Assembly (NCBI GenBank): GCA_023055425.1
Contig: JALGPY010000002.1
Span: 137,635,927-137,699,926, forward strand
Source: Linanthus parryae
Lineage: Eukaryota; Streptophyta; Magnoliopsida; Ericales; Polemoniaceae
Direction: 5' to 3'
DNA length: 64,000 nucleotides
This document shows, piece by piece, positions 32,792 to 44,034 of the stretch. Within the stretch, counting starts at the first letter, position 1, and each line of letters begins with the position of its first letter. Made by a program: the position numbers and the translations under genes. A model generated the notes under the pieces. It worked only from the letters and a program-made list of their open reading frames with translations. It did not search any database and was not told where the DNA came from.

Positions 32792-35510
32792 TTTTTGGGA
32801 GCGCGGTGGTACCACTAGTGCTTGGGGACTGCTTGGCAAAAATTTCGTCCCCTCCCTTGAGGAGGTTGTGAGTATTTTTTTCTCTTGTAGAAATTTGTGT
32901 TCAATTTTTTTTATGTATGTCATGCTCCATCTCATCTACTGGCCTTTCACATTTGATTGCTGAGTCCTATGTTTATCTCTAAATTCGTTGAGGACAACAA
33001 AGCATTCAGTGTGGGGGTGGTTTTACTGTCTACTAACCAATTGTGTGTTGCATAGCCAGTTACATGTAGAATTTTAGATGTATTGTGAGTCAGTGTTGTG
33101 GTTTATGTTATGGTTTTACTTATATTGTCGTATTGTGTAGTGTAGATTTTCATACTGTTTGCCCTTTTAAATAATTGAGTATACCCACCAACAAATTTTT
33201 TTGTAGTGACAATTTTTTCTTCTCGTGTCTAGCCTTGCATATAGAGTTAGGATCTTAAAAGAAAAACCATAAAAAAATAGAAAATTGATAATTTGAGAAA
33301 AGGGCAATTGAGATAAGCGTAGACTTGGTTGATTTAGTGAGATATGAAAACTTTAGGAATAGGGTGTGAATTTTGACCGAGAGTGCAATTTTAGTTCCCC
33401 CTAGTAATAGAGAGAATCTCGTTACGGGAATGCCTACCAATTTTCAAACCAAATTGATTTAAAAGCTAAAGTGTGTGTTATTTTTTCTCCTAAAAGAGTT
33501 GAGCTTGGTGTTTCCTAAACAAGCCGAACGTTCATGTTGTCCGTCTTAGGTAGTCGCCAGCCCGCCTCGTAGTGGCTCACAGAACACTTGTGCGAGGATG
33601 TGTATTAGAGCACTCACTGCTTTTTATATCTTACCTTGTAGGACCACTAGAATACCCTAGTCGATCCTTGGATTCATTGTTAGCCTCTATGACCTAGGGA
33701 GACGGTTCTTGGCCTTCATCATATATTATTAGAATCACCTTTCTAGAGTGTTACGAGGGGGCAGTAGTTCAGGGGGTTAGCTGAGGGAGTACTTCATTAC
33801 ATATTTGTGTAAGTTCTACATATCGCATATGTTTCATTTGATATCTAGGAGCAGTGGTGGACGAAGCGGAAGCGAGCCTTGCTGACAGGAAGATGCACTT
33901 CGTCGATTCCTTGAGGAGGATGAAGTGAAGATTTCATTGATTGCAGTGTTGCAAAAAGAGTATGGTAGGGGAGAAGATCCCGCCACCATAAACACATGGT
34001 ATAAGCCCCGGGAGATGAGAAGGGAATTACTAATCGAATCGTATTTCTCCTTCACTGCTATATCCTTAGGTTTGACCATTGCTCCTTAGCTGACATATAG
34101 CAGACAGTGAGCCATCAATTCGGTTGGGCTTGGTAAATTCCTCGATCCTCAGTAAAAAAGAGTCAAACTCTCATCGATCGTCGAGTCATCCTTGGTACAA
34201 GCCCTCTCTCACTACCGATCGAAGGAACGAAGTGCTTCGAGCGAAGAGAGACTTCCCATTGCGGGTAGCGGGCCCCTCCTGGAGTGAGTTGGCTTGTGCA
34301 CTACGATGTGACCGTGTTCCATGTCATTACCTCATGGACATGGTAGTGGAGAGTCTGAGTGTGTGACGTCTAGTCCGCACGAAAATGGGGTTGGTTGAGC
34401 TTATTTGGTAGAATGTGCTAGGTATCGGATTTCTATCATTTCAGTGTAGGAGGTTCGGTTGGATAAGGAACGTGACATATCTTATTTGCTACTTGAGAGG
34501 GGGACGTGACTACATTCTAGTGTGGGGGTGTCGACATTGACTATGGACATAGAAATTGTGGATTTTACAACTCCATCCCCATACATGATTCGATCTTGGC
34601 TTCGTGAAAAATTGTACTTCATTGAGTAGGGGGAGATGAATCTTTATTGTGATATTTATTCATCGGATTGGTTAGTTCCTCCCCATTACATATTTATTTT
34701 GCTTGATTCTTGAAGGAGTACCACTCATGTCTATTTGATTGTATTGATTGAAAAAAAACAAAAACAAAATATATATATATATAAAATAGAGAAAAAAAAG
34801 AGAGATAAAGAAATAAAGTGTGATTATTGGAAAAAGAGTGGTGAAAGTTCCTTGTTCCAGATTGAAGACAAATATGAATTTTGCATATCATTCGCTTTGA
34901 TGGCCACGAGAGTGACATGGTACCGGGGTTTGATGGGATTGAGGGTCGGAGTCGGTGAGATTCAGGTTGCGGATTCATATCATCAAGGTGAGGGTGTGTG
35001 AGATATGGGGTTTGGTGAGCATATGTGACGCTTTAGGAATTTTTGCTTCATACAAGTTATATCATTGTTGTCCGTAAGCCTCATCATATTTGACCATTAG
35101 CGAAATAGGAGCTCGGACTATGAATGTGGCTTAGCCTTGGTTAGCCTCTTTTTTTATCAGCACACATGAAGAGGTAGGTTGATCTTTATAGTAAAGTTAA
35201 GCTTTCTGTACTAAGTATGGGGAGTTACTTGTTGTCGACTTTAGTTGGGCTTCACGCCTCTTGCCTAACTTTTTCATTACTCCAGGAGCACAGGTCTATT
35301 GTGGATTGAAATTGCCCGATCCCCCAAGAAGAATGTAATTTGTGTTTTTCGTTGTTTTAGATCGAGTCTAGAATTTTCATTTGCATCATCTTGCTGCATT
35401 AGAGTGTTATGAGTCATGTTGGAGTCTCTAGAGTCTTGACGGCTAGTAGACAGGTAAATGCAGTAGATGAGACTTTGCTCGAAAGCGCAAATGGTAAGTC
35501 TGGGGGTATT

Positions 35511-36925
35511 TGATAACTCCGCATTAGGAGTTATATTCTTATAGGATTCACCACTGATTTGCGTGTGTTTAGAGAGATTTACATGAGAAATTGACCAATT
35601 CTTATATGTTTTGAGCATACTTGAGTATTTGGACTTAATGGTGTAATCCGGGCATTTTCGGCATGTTTTATGCCTTATTTGTCGCATTTGATCTTCCGGT
35701 ATTTGTTCGTGTTGTGGATTTCAGGAACCGGAAGCTTGGAGTGCGGATTTTGGAGCGGAAGTAAGCTTCGGAATGAAAGAAACTAAAGGAATGCATGAGA
35801 GAATAAAAGAATAAGAATTGGAGAAGCTAAGAGGAGAAAAAGACTTAGTCAAAATCTCAAGAGTATTGAAAAGAAACAACTCACTGGAAGTAGAGGATCA
35901 CAAATTGTGATCACAAGATCAAGTGCAAGACCACATAGAGCATCAACGTGACTCTACAACTACAAAAGGTGATCCTATGATCACAAATTGTGATCACAAG
36001 ATCACAAAGTGGATCTAACGTGAGTAGAAGGGGGTAAAAGTGTTATTTCCCAAAAATAAAAAGGGAAGGACGGTGTTCTGAATAAAATCAACGACCTAGG
36101 GCACTGGATATCATCTATTGGACGACATTGGAGAGCAAAGGAACATTCTTTGGAGCTTGGAGACCATCGTTTGATTCTCGCTTCTCTTCTCTAGTTTTTG
36201 TTTATGATCATTGAAACTTTGTACTTCGATCATGTGTAATCGTAGCTAAACCCTTTATTCAGGATATCGCGTAGGTAGCTAGGGTTTGATCACCGTATTT
36301 TGGTGATTTATGGATTAGGCTTCATGCTTATTAGTTTAATTGGATATTTATGCTTAGTTATGCTTTATTCATACGCGTAATTATATCTTTCATATTGTTT
36401 GATGTCACAATAAGATTGATCTAGGTGATTATTATTAGAGAAATCAATAGTTATTTCTTGAACTTGAATCAAGCACTAGCCGTATCTAGGGTTAAGGAAT
36501 CATTCTAGTTAGCTAGAACTAAGAGTAGACCACAAGAACATAATGCTTATTTCAACTTAAGTTGCCTAGAAGAATCAGGTACAAGAGTTTGAATATAGGC
36601 TTTGGTTGAGGAATCTTCAAATCATAGGTGCTCGTTTGGCTAAGAAAAAGACGTTCGTGTTACATGAACGCAAATCATTAACGGTGTGAGATCCCTAGTG
36701 AACCCGAAGAGATATCCTGATACTTATCCCTCGTATTTATCTCAATTTTAATAATTAGCTTGTTATTCACTTTCTTATATTCGTCTAAAAAAACTCAATT
36801 ACTTGCCCAAATTAAAGTTAATCATCATAATTCGTTCACGAGAAGTCCTTCGGGTTCGACAAACCCAAATTTATCGGAATTATTACTACACACAACGGCT
36901 GTGAACTTGCAGTTGGATCGTGTCA
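35511..36925 (+). repeat. Element B right (3') LTR
   Basis: 1415 bp. Contains GATCACAA-A-TTGTGATC at 35896-35912 and 35979-35995; the third palindrome has one changed base here (GTGATCCTATGATCAC, 35969-35984). Ends GATCGTGTCA, followed by target repeat CCAAT. Confidence 0.9.
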
Positions 36926-37076
36926 CCAATCATTCCAGATGTTGTTACTACTGAAGATCAGGCAGAAGAAGAAACTGCTGGTGTGAATGAAGAGGCTGCA
37001 GAAGAACAGGCTAATGATGAAGACAGTGAGGAAAAAGAAGGACAACAGGATGGAGATGAAGACCCATCCCCATAAA
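36926..37076 (+). pseudogene. SIRE-2 third ORF, C-terminal tail
   Basis: Resumes right after element B: an acidic tail (TTEDQAEEETAGVNEEAAEE...) ending at TAA 37074-37076. SIRE-D has a similar acidic C-terminus (41071-41259). Confidence 0.65.
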
Positions 37077-37579
37077 CTCTTGCCTACTCTTTCTTGGCCA
37101 CTCTTTTCTTAAATCTATTTTCAAAATTTTCCAAAGACTCTGATCCAATATTTTCTCATTCTTTTTGATGAAAGTCAAAAAGGAATAGAAATCTTAGGTT
37201 GTTTCTATGTTTTTAGTGACCTGTCTTTTTGGTCAGTAGGAATTATCTGAGACTTATATGTTTTTCTTCTTAAGTTTGTTATTGAATAAGTTGGATCTTT
37301 TTGGAACTTATGTGTTATTACTCTTTGTACTATGTGCTAATAAGTATTTTTTGCAGAAACTAAGTTTCAAACCGATTGTGGTTTTGTCTTTCATAAAGGG
37401 GGAGATTGAAAGTTCACAGGTCTCACAGGCCTTGAAATAGTTTTCAAAGCCTTGAATTGTCACAGGTTTCACAGGCTTGAAATAGCAGAGGCCTTGAAAC
37501 AGTGTTCAAATCCTTGAAACTGTCTAACATGTATGCATATTCTAAGGGGGAGTTTTTCTGAGTTCTTCTGATCTTATTC
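37077..37579 (+). other. SIRE-2 region before the 3' LTR, with two polypurine tracts
   Basis: Noncoding. AAAGGGGGAGA at 37395-37405 is followed by TGAAAG at 37407, a possible LTR start. A second tract TAAGGGGGAG is at 37543-37552. Family palindrome variants lie between them (37425-37530). Only sequence from 37580 on is matched in the 5' LTR, so the true LTR start is uncertain. Confidence 0.5.
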
Positions 37580-38681
37580 TAACTCTCTCATCCCTATATT
37601 TGATCTATTATCAATAGATGATGAAATACAAAAGCTTTTTGATTCACTTAGAATTCATCTTATTAACATGTTTACCTTAGTTTTGCAGGGAAAATTTATT
37701 TCCTATTTTGCAAGATTGGTTACCTAACCTGGGTTTATCAGGATAGGAAATATTGAGAAAATGTGATTCTGTGATCAATCAGACACTCATGAAAGCTTCT
37801 TAATACGTTTAAAGATAAGATCAACTTATTATCTTTGAATATTATGTTCAACTATCCGTTGGGAAGACAGTTGGAGAAGTCAAAGATTGTTGCCTAATAA
37901 ACAGGAAGTTTGTTGCTGAAAATCAGGAAGATTTGCTGATCTTTTGAGCAGTATAAATGGTGCTCAATTTGAAGCATTTGATACAACACTCAACGGGCAA
38001 AAAGAGTGACACATTTCAGGATTGACAAGCATCAAAGAAGCACATCATTCTCACATCCATCTCACAGAAGATCACTGCATTTTTTACTGCAGCTCCACTT
38101 CCAGTGTTCTTCTATTCTAAACTTAATTTGTATATCATTTTTGTATTACTTCTAGCTCTCATTCTCAAATATTGTTCAAAGTAAACAATATAGAATTCTT
38201 AGTTAATCAGTTAGCTAGAGCAAGTACTAGGTTAGTGGGAACCACAAGATGTAACAGAGTAAGACATATCTATGTGCTTGAGATCTAGGGCCTAGCTTTT
38301 GATTAATAAGAATTGTGTTGAAATCCTACAGGGAGAAGATCCCTGAGGTAGAGACGTAGGTCCAAGTGGACTGAACTTTATAAATCCTGTGTCACTTACA
38401 TTTATCATTTCACTCTCATACTTTGATTTACACAGCATTCAAACTAGTCTGTTTTCAAGAGTTTGAAACTCTTTTCAAGGCCTTGAAAAAGACTTGTCTG
38501 TTTTTCATTTAAACTGTATTTCATTTTAAAGGATTGAAACTATTTTCAAGTCCTAGAAATTCATTACTCTTCACACAAACTCTCATCTTTGCAAGTTTTA
38601 CAAAAAGTTGGCATACTCTATTCACCCCCCCCCCCTTGTAGAGTATCGGTACTGCATTTCTACCTGTTTACTCCCCTTGCA
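37580..38681 (+). repeat. SIRE-2 3' LTR (part matched by the 5' LTR)
   Basis: Homologous to 18644-19738; ends CTCCCCTTGCA at 38681. Includes palindrome TTTCAAGGCCTTGAAA at 38473-38488. The two LTRs differ by many scattered substitutions, so the insertion is not very recent. Confidence 0.8.
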
Positions 38682-39107
38682 CATACGTCTATTGCATAAC
38701 GGTTCTCAACAACGGCAACATAAGTAAAGTATACAGCCTATTAGCATATACCCTCCAGAGGTTTTATTCAAGAATGCAATGAACTATTGGTCATGCAAGC
38801 TAACTTGACTAAAACGCCCCTGATACTCTAAAATTGTCTAGTACAGTCCTTGAGTGTTATCGGACCCCAAATTATACTCTTACTGGTCCAAAAACACGTA
38901 GAAATGACTCCTAACTCTCCCATATGAACTTAGCATTGAAACCTATAACTTTTCTTCGATTACACTTAGGCCCCTAAAGTTTAGCAAATTTTCAAAAAGG
39001 ACCCAACTATTGGCTTGGTCAAACCTAGAAGATAATGACATACGAGTATGCCAAATATCATACAAGACAAGCTGACAAACTCCAAGTTACTAACTTGATC
39101 ATGAAAG
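38682..39107 (-). mobile_element. Tekay-like solo LTR, piece 3
   Basis: A noncoding stretch between two copia elements, with no features of its own. Placed in the Tekay-like LTR by position: it is flanked by the insertions that split that LTR, and the pieces sum to about 2.4 kb, a reasonable LTR length. Direct similarity to the LTR at 20355-23776 is not obvious by eye. Confidence 0.45.
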
Positions 39108-40609
39108 TGTGTAATGTAGACTAAATACAGGACCTAAATACTCTAGGAAGGGGGGGTTGAATAGAGTATTTAAACTTTTTGCAAAACTCAAAACTTAACA
39201 GATTAGTTTTGAATGAAACTTAAATCTCAAGGCCTTGAGATTTTAGAAAACTGTCTTAAACTTTCAAAGGCAAAATAGAAAGCTTCAAGGCCTTGAAAAA
39301 TTATCAATTCTAAACAGCTTATGAACCCTAGTTTGATTTGAGTTGTATGCAGCAGATAATAATCAAACTATAAAGTAAAGAACACAAAACAATTTACAGA
39401 GTTCAGTCTGAATGGACCTAATCTCTGCCTGAGGGATCTAATCCCACCAGGATTGGGCAAACACTTCTTATTACTCACACAGAAACAGCCCTAGATCTTC
39501 AAGCCTAAGTGATTTCCCTTACACCTATACAACTTGTGGTTCCAAACCTATTTAGTTCCAGCTACTAACTGTTGAACTAACAAGAACCTCTTGTTGTTCA
39601 CTTGAACAACCAACCACTAGGTTAAGTGAGGTTTAAGATAATTTAAAGATACACAGATTACAGTACAAGTGAAGAACACAGTAGAAGAGATAAGCTGTTG
39701 AAGCCTGGATGTGTTCTTCTGAAAAACTGGATTGATTTGATCTTCTGGAATCTGAATTGAAGCTTGAATCCTTGTGTGATTGAATGAATGATCTCCCACG
39801 AATTTGTCACACCTTTCTGAGTATTCTGCAAGCCTCTTCATCCTTCAAAAATTCAAACCAGTCTCTTTTATCCACAACTGCAACTGATGGAGAGATTTTA
39901 GGATCTCAGTTCCTACAAATCCTCCTTCTGTTTTCAATTGAAATTCAAACAGCTCTAAGTGGATATCCGTTGGAGTTTGTTGAGATAGCTCTTGCACGTT
40001 TAAAAAACCTGCAACAACATTAAAACTCAGCAACAACAAAATCCAGAAAGATAACACTGCTATGACTGTTTGGTTTTCCAGGTTCTGATAAAACTGGTTA
40101 AAAGATTAGAACAGTAATTTGTTTAACTTCTAATACATATAAATCATGAAAAATAATTTTTAGACTATTAGAAGTCAATGAATAATCACAATAATAAGAA
40201 TCGCAACCTGCAAGAAAGAATCAACTTAGTTCTGTAAAAACTATCAGCAGCTCAAGGCACATCTCAAGGCCTTGGAGCTCTGAACCTGCTTCACAGATAT
40301 ACAAAGTTAACTCCAGAAAACTTTGATTCTTCCTGTTCTAATCATCTGCAATTGTGTTAGATATGTAAATAGTGTAAACTATAAGTATATGCAGTAAATC
40401 CTTGATCTGTATAATCAGAAATCCAATCTGCAACACAGAACTGTTAGAACATATAGCAGAATAAAACAACTCTCAAGGCTTTGAAGTTATGTCAGTATCT
40501 CAAGGCCTTGGAGTAACTGAAATACTTTGCTGCTTATGTCTTTGTCTTTTTCTTTCATCGCTCAAAACAATTACCATCCAAAACACATTCAAGGGTCTTT
40601 GAATCAACA
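39108..40609 (-). repeat. SIRE-D 3' LTR
   Basis: Minus strand TGTTGATTCAAAGACCC...CATTACACA, about 1.5 kb, closely similar to 49721-51218. The terminal polypurine tract AAGGGGGAGAT (40610-40622) precedes it. Contains CTCAAGGCCTTGAG-type palindromes (for example about 39230, 40262, 40500). Confidence 0.9.
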
Positions 40610-40622
40610 ATCTCCCCCTTGA

Positions 40623-41070
40623 TGAAAGACAAAACCTATAGTCTTGTATATATTTTCCTGCCACTCAGATTGAAAATTAGATAACCACAAAATGCAGATA
40701 CAATAGACAATAATACCAGATAGATAACCAGTATATCAAAGATTTTACATATAACCACAGATTTACATAAAATCACATTAATATAATAACAAAACTGATT
40801 AAACCAAAACAACTAAGTATTATTATTATTATTATTCAGATACTGCAAACACGAAAACACATAATTTCTCCCCCTTTTTGAATTTCATAAAATAAGGATG
40901 AAGAATTGTTGGATCATTACTCAGAGTATTAAAAAAAAACTTAAACAAAATTATTGCTGAAAAGTCAAGGCCTTGAGAACAGAAAAGAAGAAGAGAAAGA
41001 AATAGAAGGCCAAGGCTTTGGCAATCTCTGATCTTCACTTCTTCTTTGATTTCTGGCCTTTATCTGAGTC
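40623..41070 (-). other. SIRE-D spacer between third ORF and terminal polypurine tract
   Basis: Noncoding and AT-rich, with a short ATT repeat near 40818-40835 and one palindrome near 40967. Nothing else seen. Confidence 0.5.
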
Positions 41071-42810
41071 TTATCCAACTTCTTCTTCACTTGCAGCATC
41101 TTCAGCAGACTGATTACCTTCTTGTTCAGCTTCCACTTCTGCAACAAATTCTTGAATTATTTCATCCACTTTCTTCTTAACCTGTACTGAATCCCCCTCT
41201 GTAGCTGCATCAACACCTGTGTCTTTACCAGCATCTTCTTCATCATTTTTTTCATACAAATCTTTTTAAGTAAGCACCACTGGAATTGGCTTCTTTTTCT
41301 TCTTCAGAAAATCTCCCAGCCTTTCATCTGAATCCACACTGGTGTCATGACTAGTAGCAGAAGGTATCTTCTCCAAATTCAAACCCTTGATGACAACATC
41401 CAGCTTTCCATTCATAACATTCATCAAGCCCTTGAACTGGTTGAATTCAGCTGACAGGTCAAATAACCTTTGTCTGAGATCTTCAATCTCAACCTGCTGA
41501 TCTTCAAACTTCTCAACCAACAAAGAGTAATCCTCATTGGCTTGTCCTTTCCCTGATGTAGTCCCCTTAGGCTTCACATACTCCTTCTCTGCAAGTTCCT
41601 TCGTAGACAAATCTGAATAAAACTTCCAATGTCCTTTCCCAGTCTGAACTACCCCAATCGTCTGAAGTGCAGTCTCATCAATCAACCCAAAACCTCCAGT
41701 AATCTTTTCTTCTCCTTTCACATGTACATCAAATTATTCAAAGAAAAGAGGTAACAGGTTGGCATATGGAAGAGGATGGTTTCTAGTTGTGGTTGCACAA
41801 TAAATCATATGCTCCATAACAACTGTTGGCAAGTCTATCTCAAACCCTTGAGATATCAGATACATCAAAATAAGAACCTTATCAGTTACTAACTCCCTTG
41901 AGTTCTCCCTAGGAACTACACTCCTCATTAGAATTGTGAACAGGATTTTGGCTTCACAGTTGAGCACAGAGTGTGTCAACTGCTTTGGACCAGAGGGTAC
42001 ACCATCAATGAAAAACATCTCCTTTGCCTTTTCCAGACACTCCTTCCTATCAGGGTAATCTCCAACATTATATTTCCTAGGAATGCCCAAGACTTTGGCA
42101 AAAGTCCTATGATCTAACCTCAAATCAACTCCAGCCACTTTTGAAGTTAACACCATTTTATCATCACCTTCAGAAACCAAATTCAGATAAAATAACCTAG
42201 TTAACCTAGGATAAGCTTTGGAACTAGGATTTAACACCTTCCAAACAGCAGTTTCTCTTAACTTTCTCATGCAGTCTATATCCAATTTATCCAACAGTTC
42301 TTCAGAAACCATACTACAGAAAGCTACCTTAGATGAAGCATACCCTTGCATCCATACAGTTCTAACCTCAGAACTAACAAACCAGTCTATAGGAAGTACT
42401 TTCTTACCTTGATAACCTTTCTTGGTTGCAGCAGCAACCTGCTTAACCCTAGTTTTCTTCTCTGAGGGTTTGGTCTTTTCTTGTTCTCCTTCAGATGGTT
42501 TCTTCTTACTTTCTTGAGCAGATTTCCCCTTTTCCTCTTCACCAGTCTTTTTATTTTCTCCCCCTTTCTTCTTCTCTGACCTAGGTTGATCACCACCCTG
42601 ATTCTGTGTCTCCTGCTCTGGATCAATGCTTGAGCCTTCATCTTCCTTCTCTGTTTTGGACGTCTTTGCAAGAGGAGTGTCCTCATGCAAGCTCTGAGTG
42701 TTTTCTGAATTTGAATCAGAAATCACTATCTTCTCCTTCTTATTTGCCCTCTTCTTGGATCTGCCAGAAGGCTTTCCCTGTTGCTGAATTATGGCTGATT
42801 TGCGCTCCAT
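41071..42810 (-). pseudogene. SIRE-D third ORF (about 580 codons, two in-frame stops)
   Basis: ATG at 42810 (MERKSAIIQQQGKPSGRSKK). Residues 1-140 are charged and disordered. The conserved domain (about 150-358) contains WFVSSEVRTVWMQGYASSK, AYPRLTRLFYLNL, VAGVDLRLDHRTFAKVLGI, PKQLTHSVLNCEAKILFTIL, SRELVTDKVLILMYLISQG and HPLPYANLLPLFF. A TAA at 41734-41736 and another at 41266-41268 interrupt one continuous frame that ends at 41071. A coiled-coil segment (41420-41560) and an acidic tail follow. The same family occurs in SIRE-1 and SIRE-2. It resembles the Pfam 'putative plant transposon protein' group; its role is unknown. Confidence 0.7.
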
Positions 42811-42850
42811 TTTGGGGTTTAAGGTTTTGAGAAGAGAATGTGATTGAGAG

Positions 42851-42900
<50 letters not shown>
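42811..42900 (-). promoter_or_regulatory. CT-repeat leader before the SIRE-D third ORF
   Basis: On the minus strand a perfect CT run of about 40 bases (42859-42898) then TTTCTCTCAATCACATTCTC and CCCCAAAATG. Same place and composition as the leaders in SIRE-1 and SIRE-2. It looks like a plant gene 5' leader. Confidence 0.5.
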
Positions 42901-42903
<3 letters not shown>

Positions 42904-43293
42904 AGTCGTAGAGAATTGAGAGAGAATGAGAGGAAAAAGCCCTGACTTTCAGCTTAAGTAGGTTGAAAAGGATGAGTCATAAAAGGACTCTGCTAAATCA
43001 ACATGCAAAATAGAATATTGAAAAAATATTTTTGGATATTTTAGAAAATTCTCTGAGTAATTAAAATATTATACAGTTATCTAAAAAGATAAGATATAAT
43101 ATTTGATGATCAATTTTTTTTTAAAAAAAAAAACAGATATTATCAAGACCTGGAGAACAATCTCAAGGCCTTGAGATTTTCTGCAGTTTGAGAAACTTCA
43201 AAGCTTTGAGCTATACTTTCAAGGCTTTAGAAAGTATAATCTCAAGAATTTGAGATTTCAGCACATAATCACATATAAGTACTAATACTCCCC

Positions 43294-44034
43294 CTAAACC
43301 AATACATCCTTGTTTAACATCCCCAATTCAAGCCTTAGAGATGAAAACCTAGCATCTGGCAAAGGTTTAGTGAAAATATAAGCAATCTGCATTGAAGTAG
43401 AAATAAAATTTAAAACAACGTCACCTTGTTCTGCATGATCTCTAAGGAAATGATGTCTCACATCTATGTGCTTGGTTCTTGAGTGCTGGACAGGATTCTT
43501 AGAGATTGAGATAGCACTTGTGTTGTCACAATGAATAGGCACATTTCTGAAATTGTAGCCAAGATCTCTAAGTTTCTGAGCAATCCATAATACATGTGAA
43601 CAGCAAGCACCAGCTGCAATGTATTTAGCTTCTGCAGTTGATAATGCTACAGAATTTTGCTTTTTGGAGTGCCAACTAACCAATGAAGATCCAAGAAATT
43701 GACAGCATCCAGAAGTACTTTTCCTGTCTACTTTATATCCTGCAAAATCTGCATCTGAATAGCCAGTCAACATAAAATTAGATCTTCTTGGATACCAAAG
43801 CCCTAAGTCTCTGGTTCCATTCAAATATCTAAAAATTCTTTTGACTGCAGTTAAATGACTTTCCTTAGGATCTGCTTGAAATCTAGCACACATACATACA
43901 CTGAATATAATATCAGGTCTACTAGCACTTAAATATAACAGTGATACAATCATACCTCTGTATTCCTTTAGATTCACACTCTTACCATTTGAATCTTTGT
44001 CTAAAGAGAGTGATGAACTCATAGGGGTTTTAAG
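43294..44034 (-). pseudogene. SIRE-D RNase H and C-terminal pol
   Basis: Open for 242 codons: KEYRGMIVSLLYLSASRPDI, FRYLNGTRDLGLWYP, GYSDADFAGYKVDRKSTSGC, SWHSKKQNSVALSTAEAKYI and CDNTSAISISKNP, to the TAG stop in the polypurine tract. The usual AEAEY of copia RNase H reads AEAKY here. It connects to RT across the solo LTR. Confidence 0.85.

Larger units (their letters stand above)
32031..35510 (+). other. Element B 3' noncoding interior
   Basis: No coding signal over 3.4 kb. It holds the conserved block (32478-32536), the three-hairpin module (32670-32791), and polypurine-like tracts at 33007-33020, 34517-34530 and the terminal one at 35498-35510. An AT-rich TATATATA/A-run stretch lies at 34740-34810. 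Confidence 0.6.
29909..36925 (+). mobile_element. Element B: non-autonomous Athila-type LTR element without pol
   Basis: Two LTRs (29909-31318 and 35511-36925), both TGATAACTC...GTGTCA/GCGTCA, with 5 bp target duplications CCAAT at 29904-29908 and 36926-36930. Primer site just after the left LTR, polypurine tract GTCTGGGGGTATT just before the right LTR. The 4.2 kb interior has one short unfamiliar ORF (31428-32030) and no gag, protease, RT or integrase motifs. The 3' interior shares a conserved block, three hairpins and polypurine-like tracts with Athila-C. It must have used enzymes in trans. Confidence 0.85.
18644..38681 (+). mobile_element. SIRE-2: Ty1/copia SIRE-like element with three nested insertions
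   Basis: Plus-strand order: 5' LTR, primer site, gag, pol, internal polypurine tract, third ORF, terminal tract, 3' LTR. It belongs to the same family as SIRE-1 (same third ORF and same palindrome). Insertions: Tekay solo LTR 20355-23776 in gag, MITE 25653-26098 in the integrase region, element B 29909-36925 in the third ORF. RT is deleted, and both zinc knuckles have lost Cys residues. The element is dead. It lies in the Tekay-like solo LTR; a left target repeat matching catac (38682-38686) is not seen. Confidence 0.85.

Noticed and set aside
38682..39107. A host gene or regulatory region between SIRE-2 and SIRE-D
   Set aside because: No open frame, splice pattern or RNA motif; position suggests an LTR remnant.
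42859..42898. GA microsatellite as an independent repeat of interest
   Set aside because: It is the CT-rich leader of the third ORF; recorded there.
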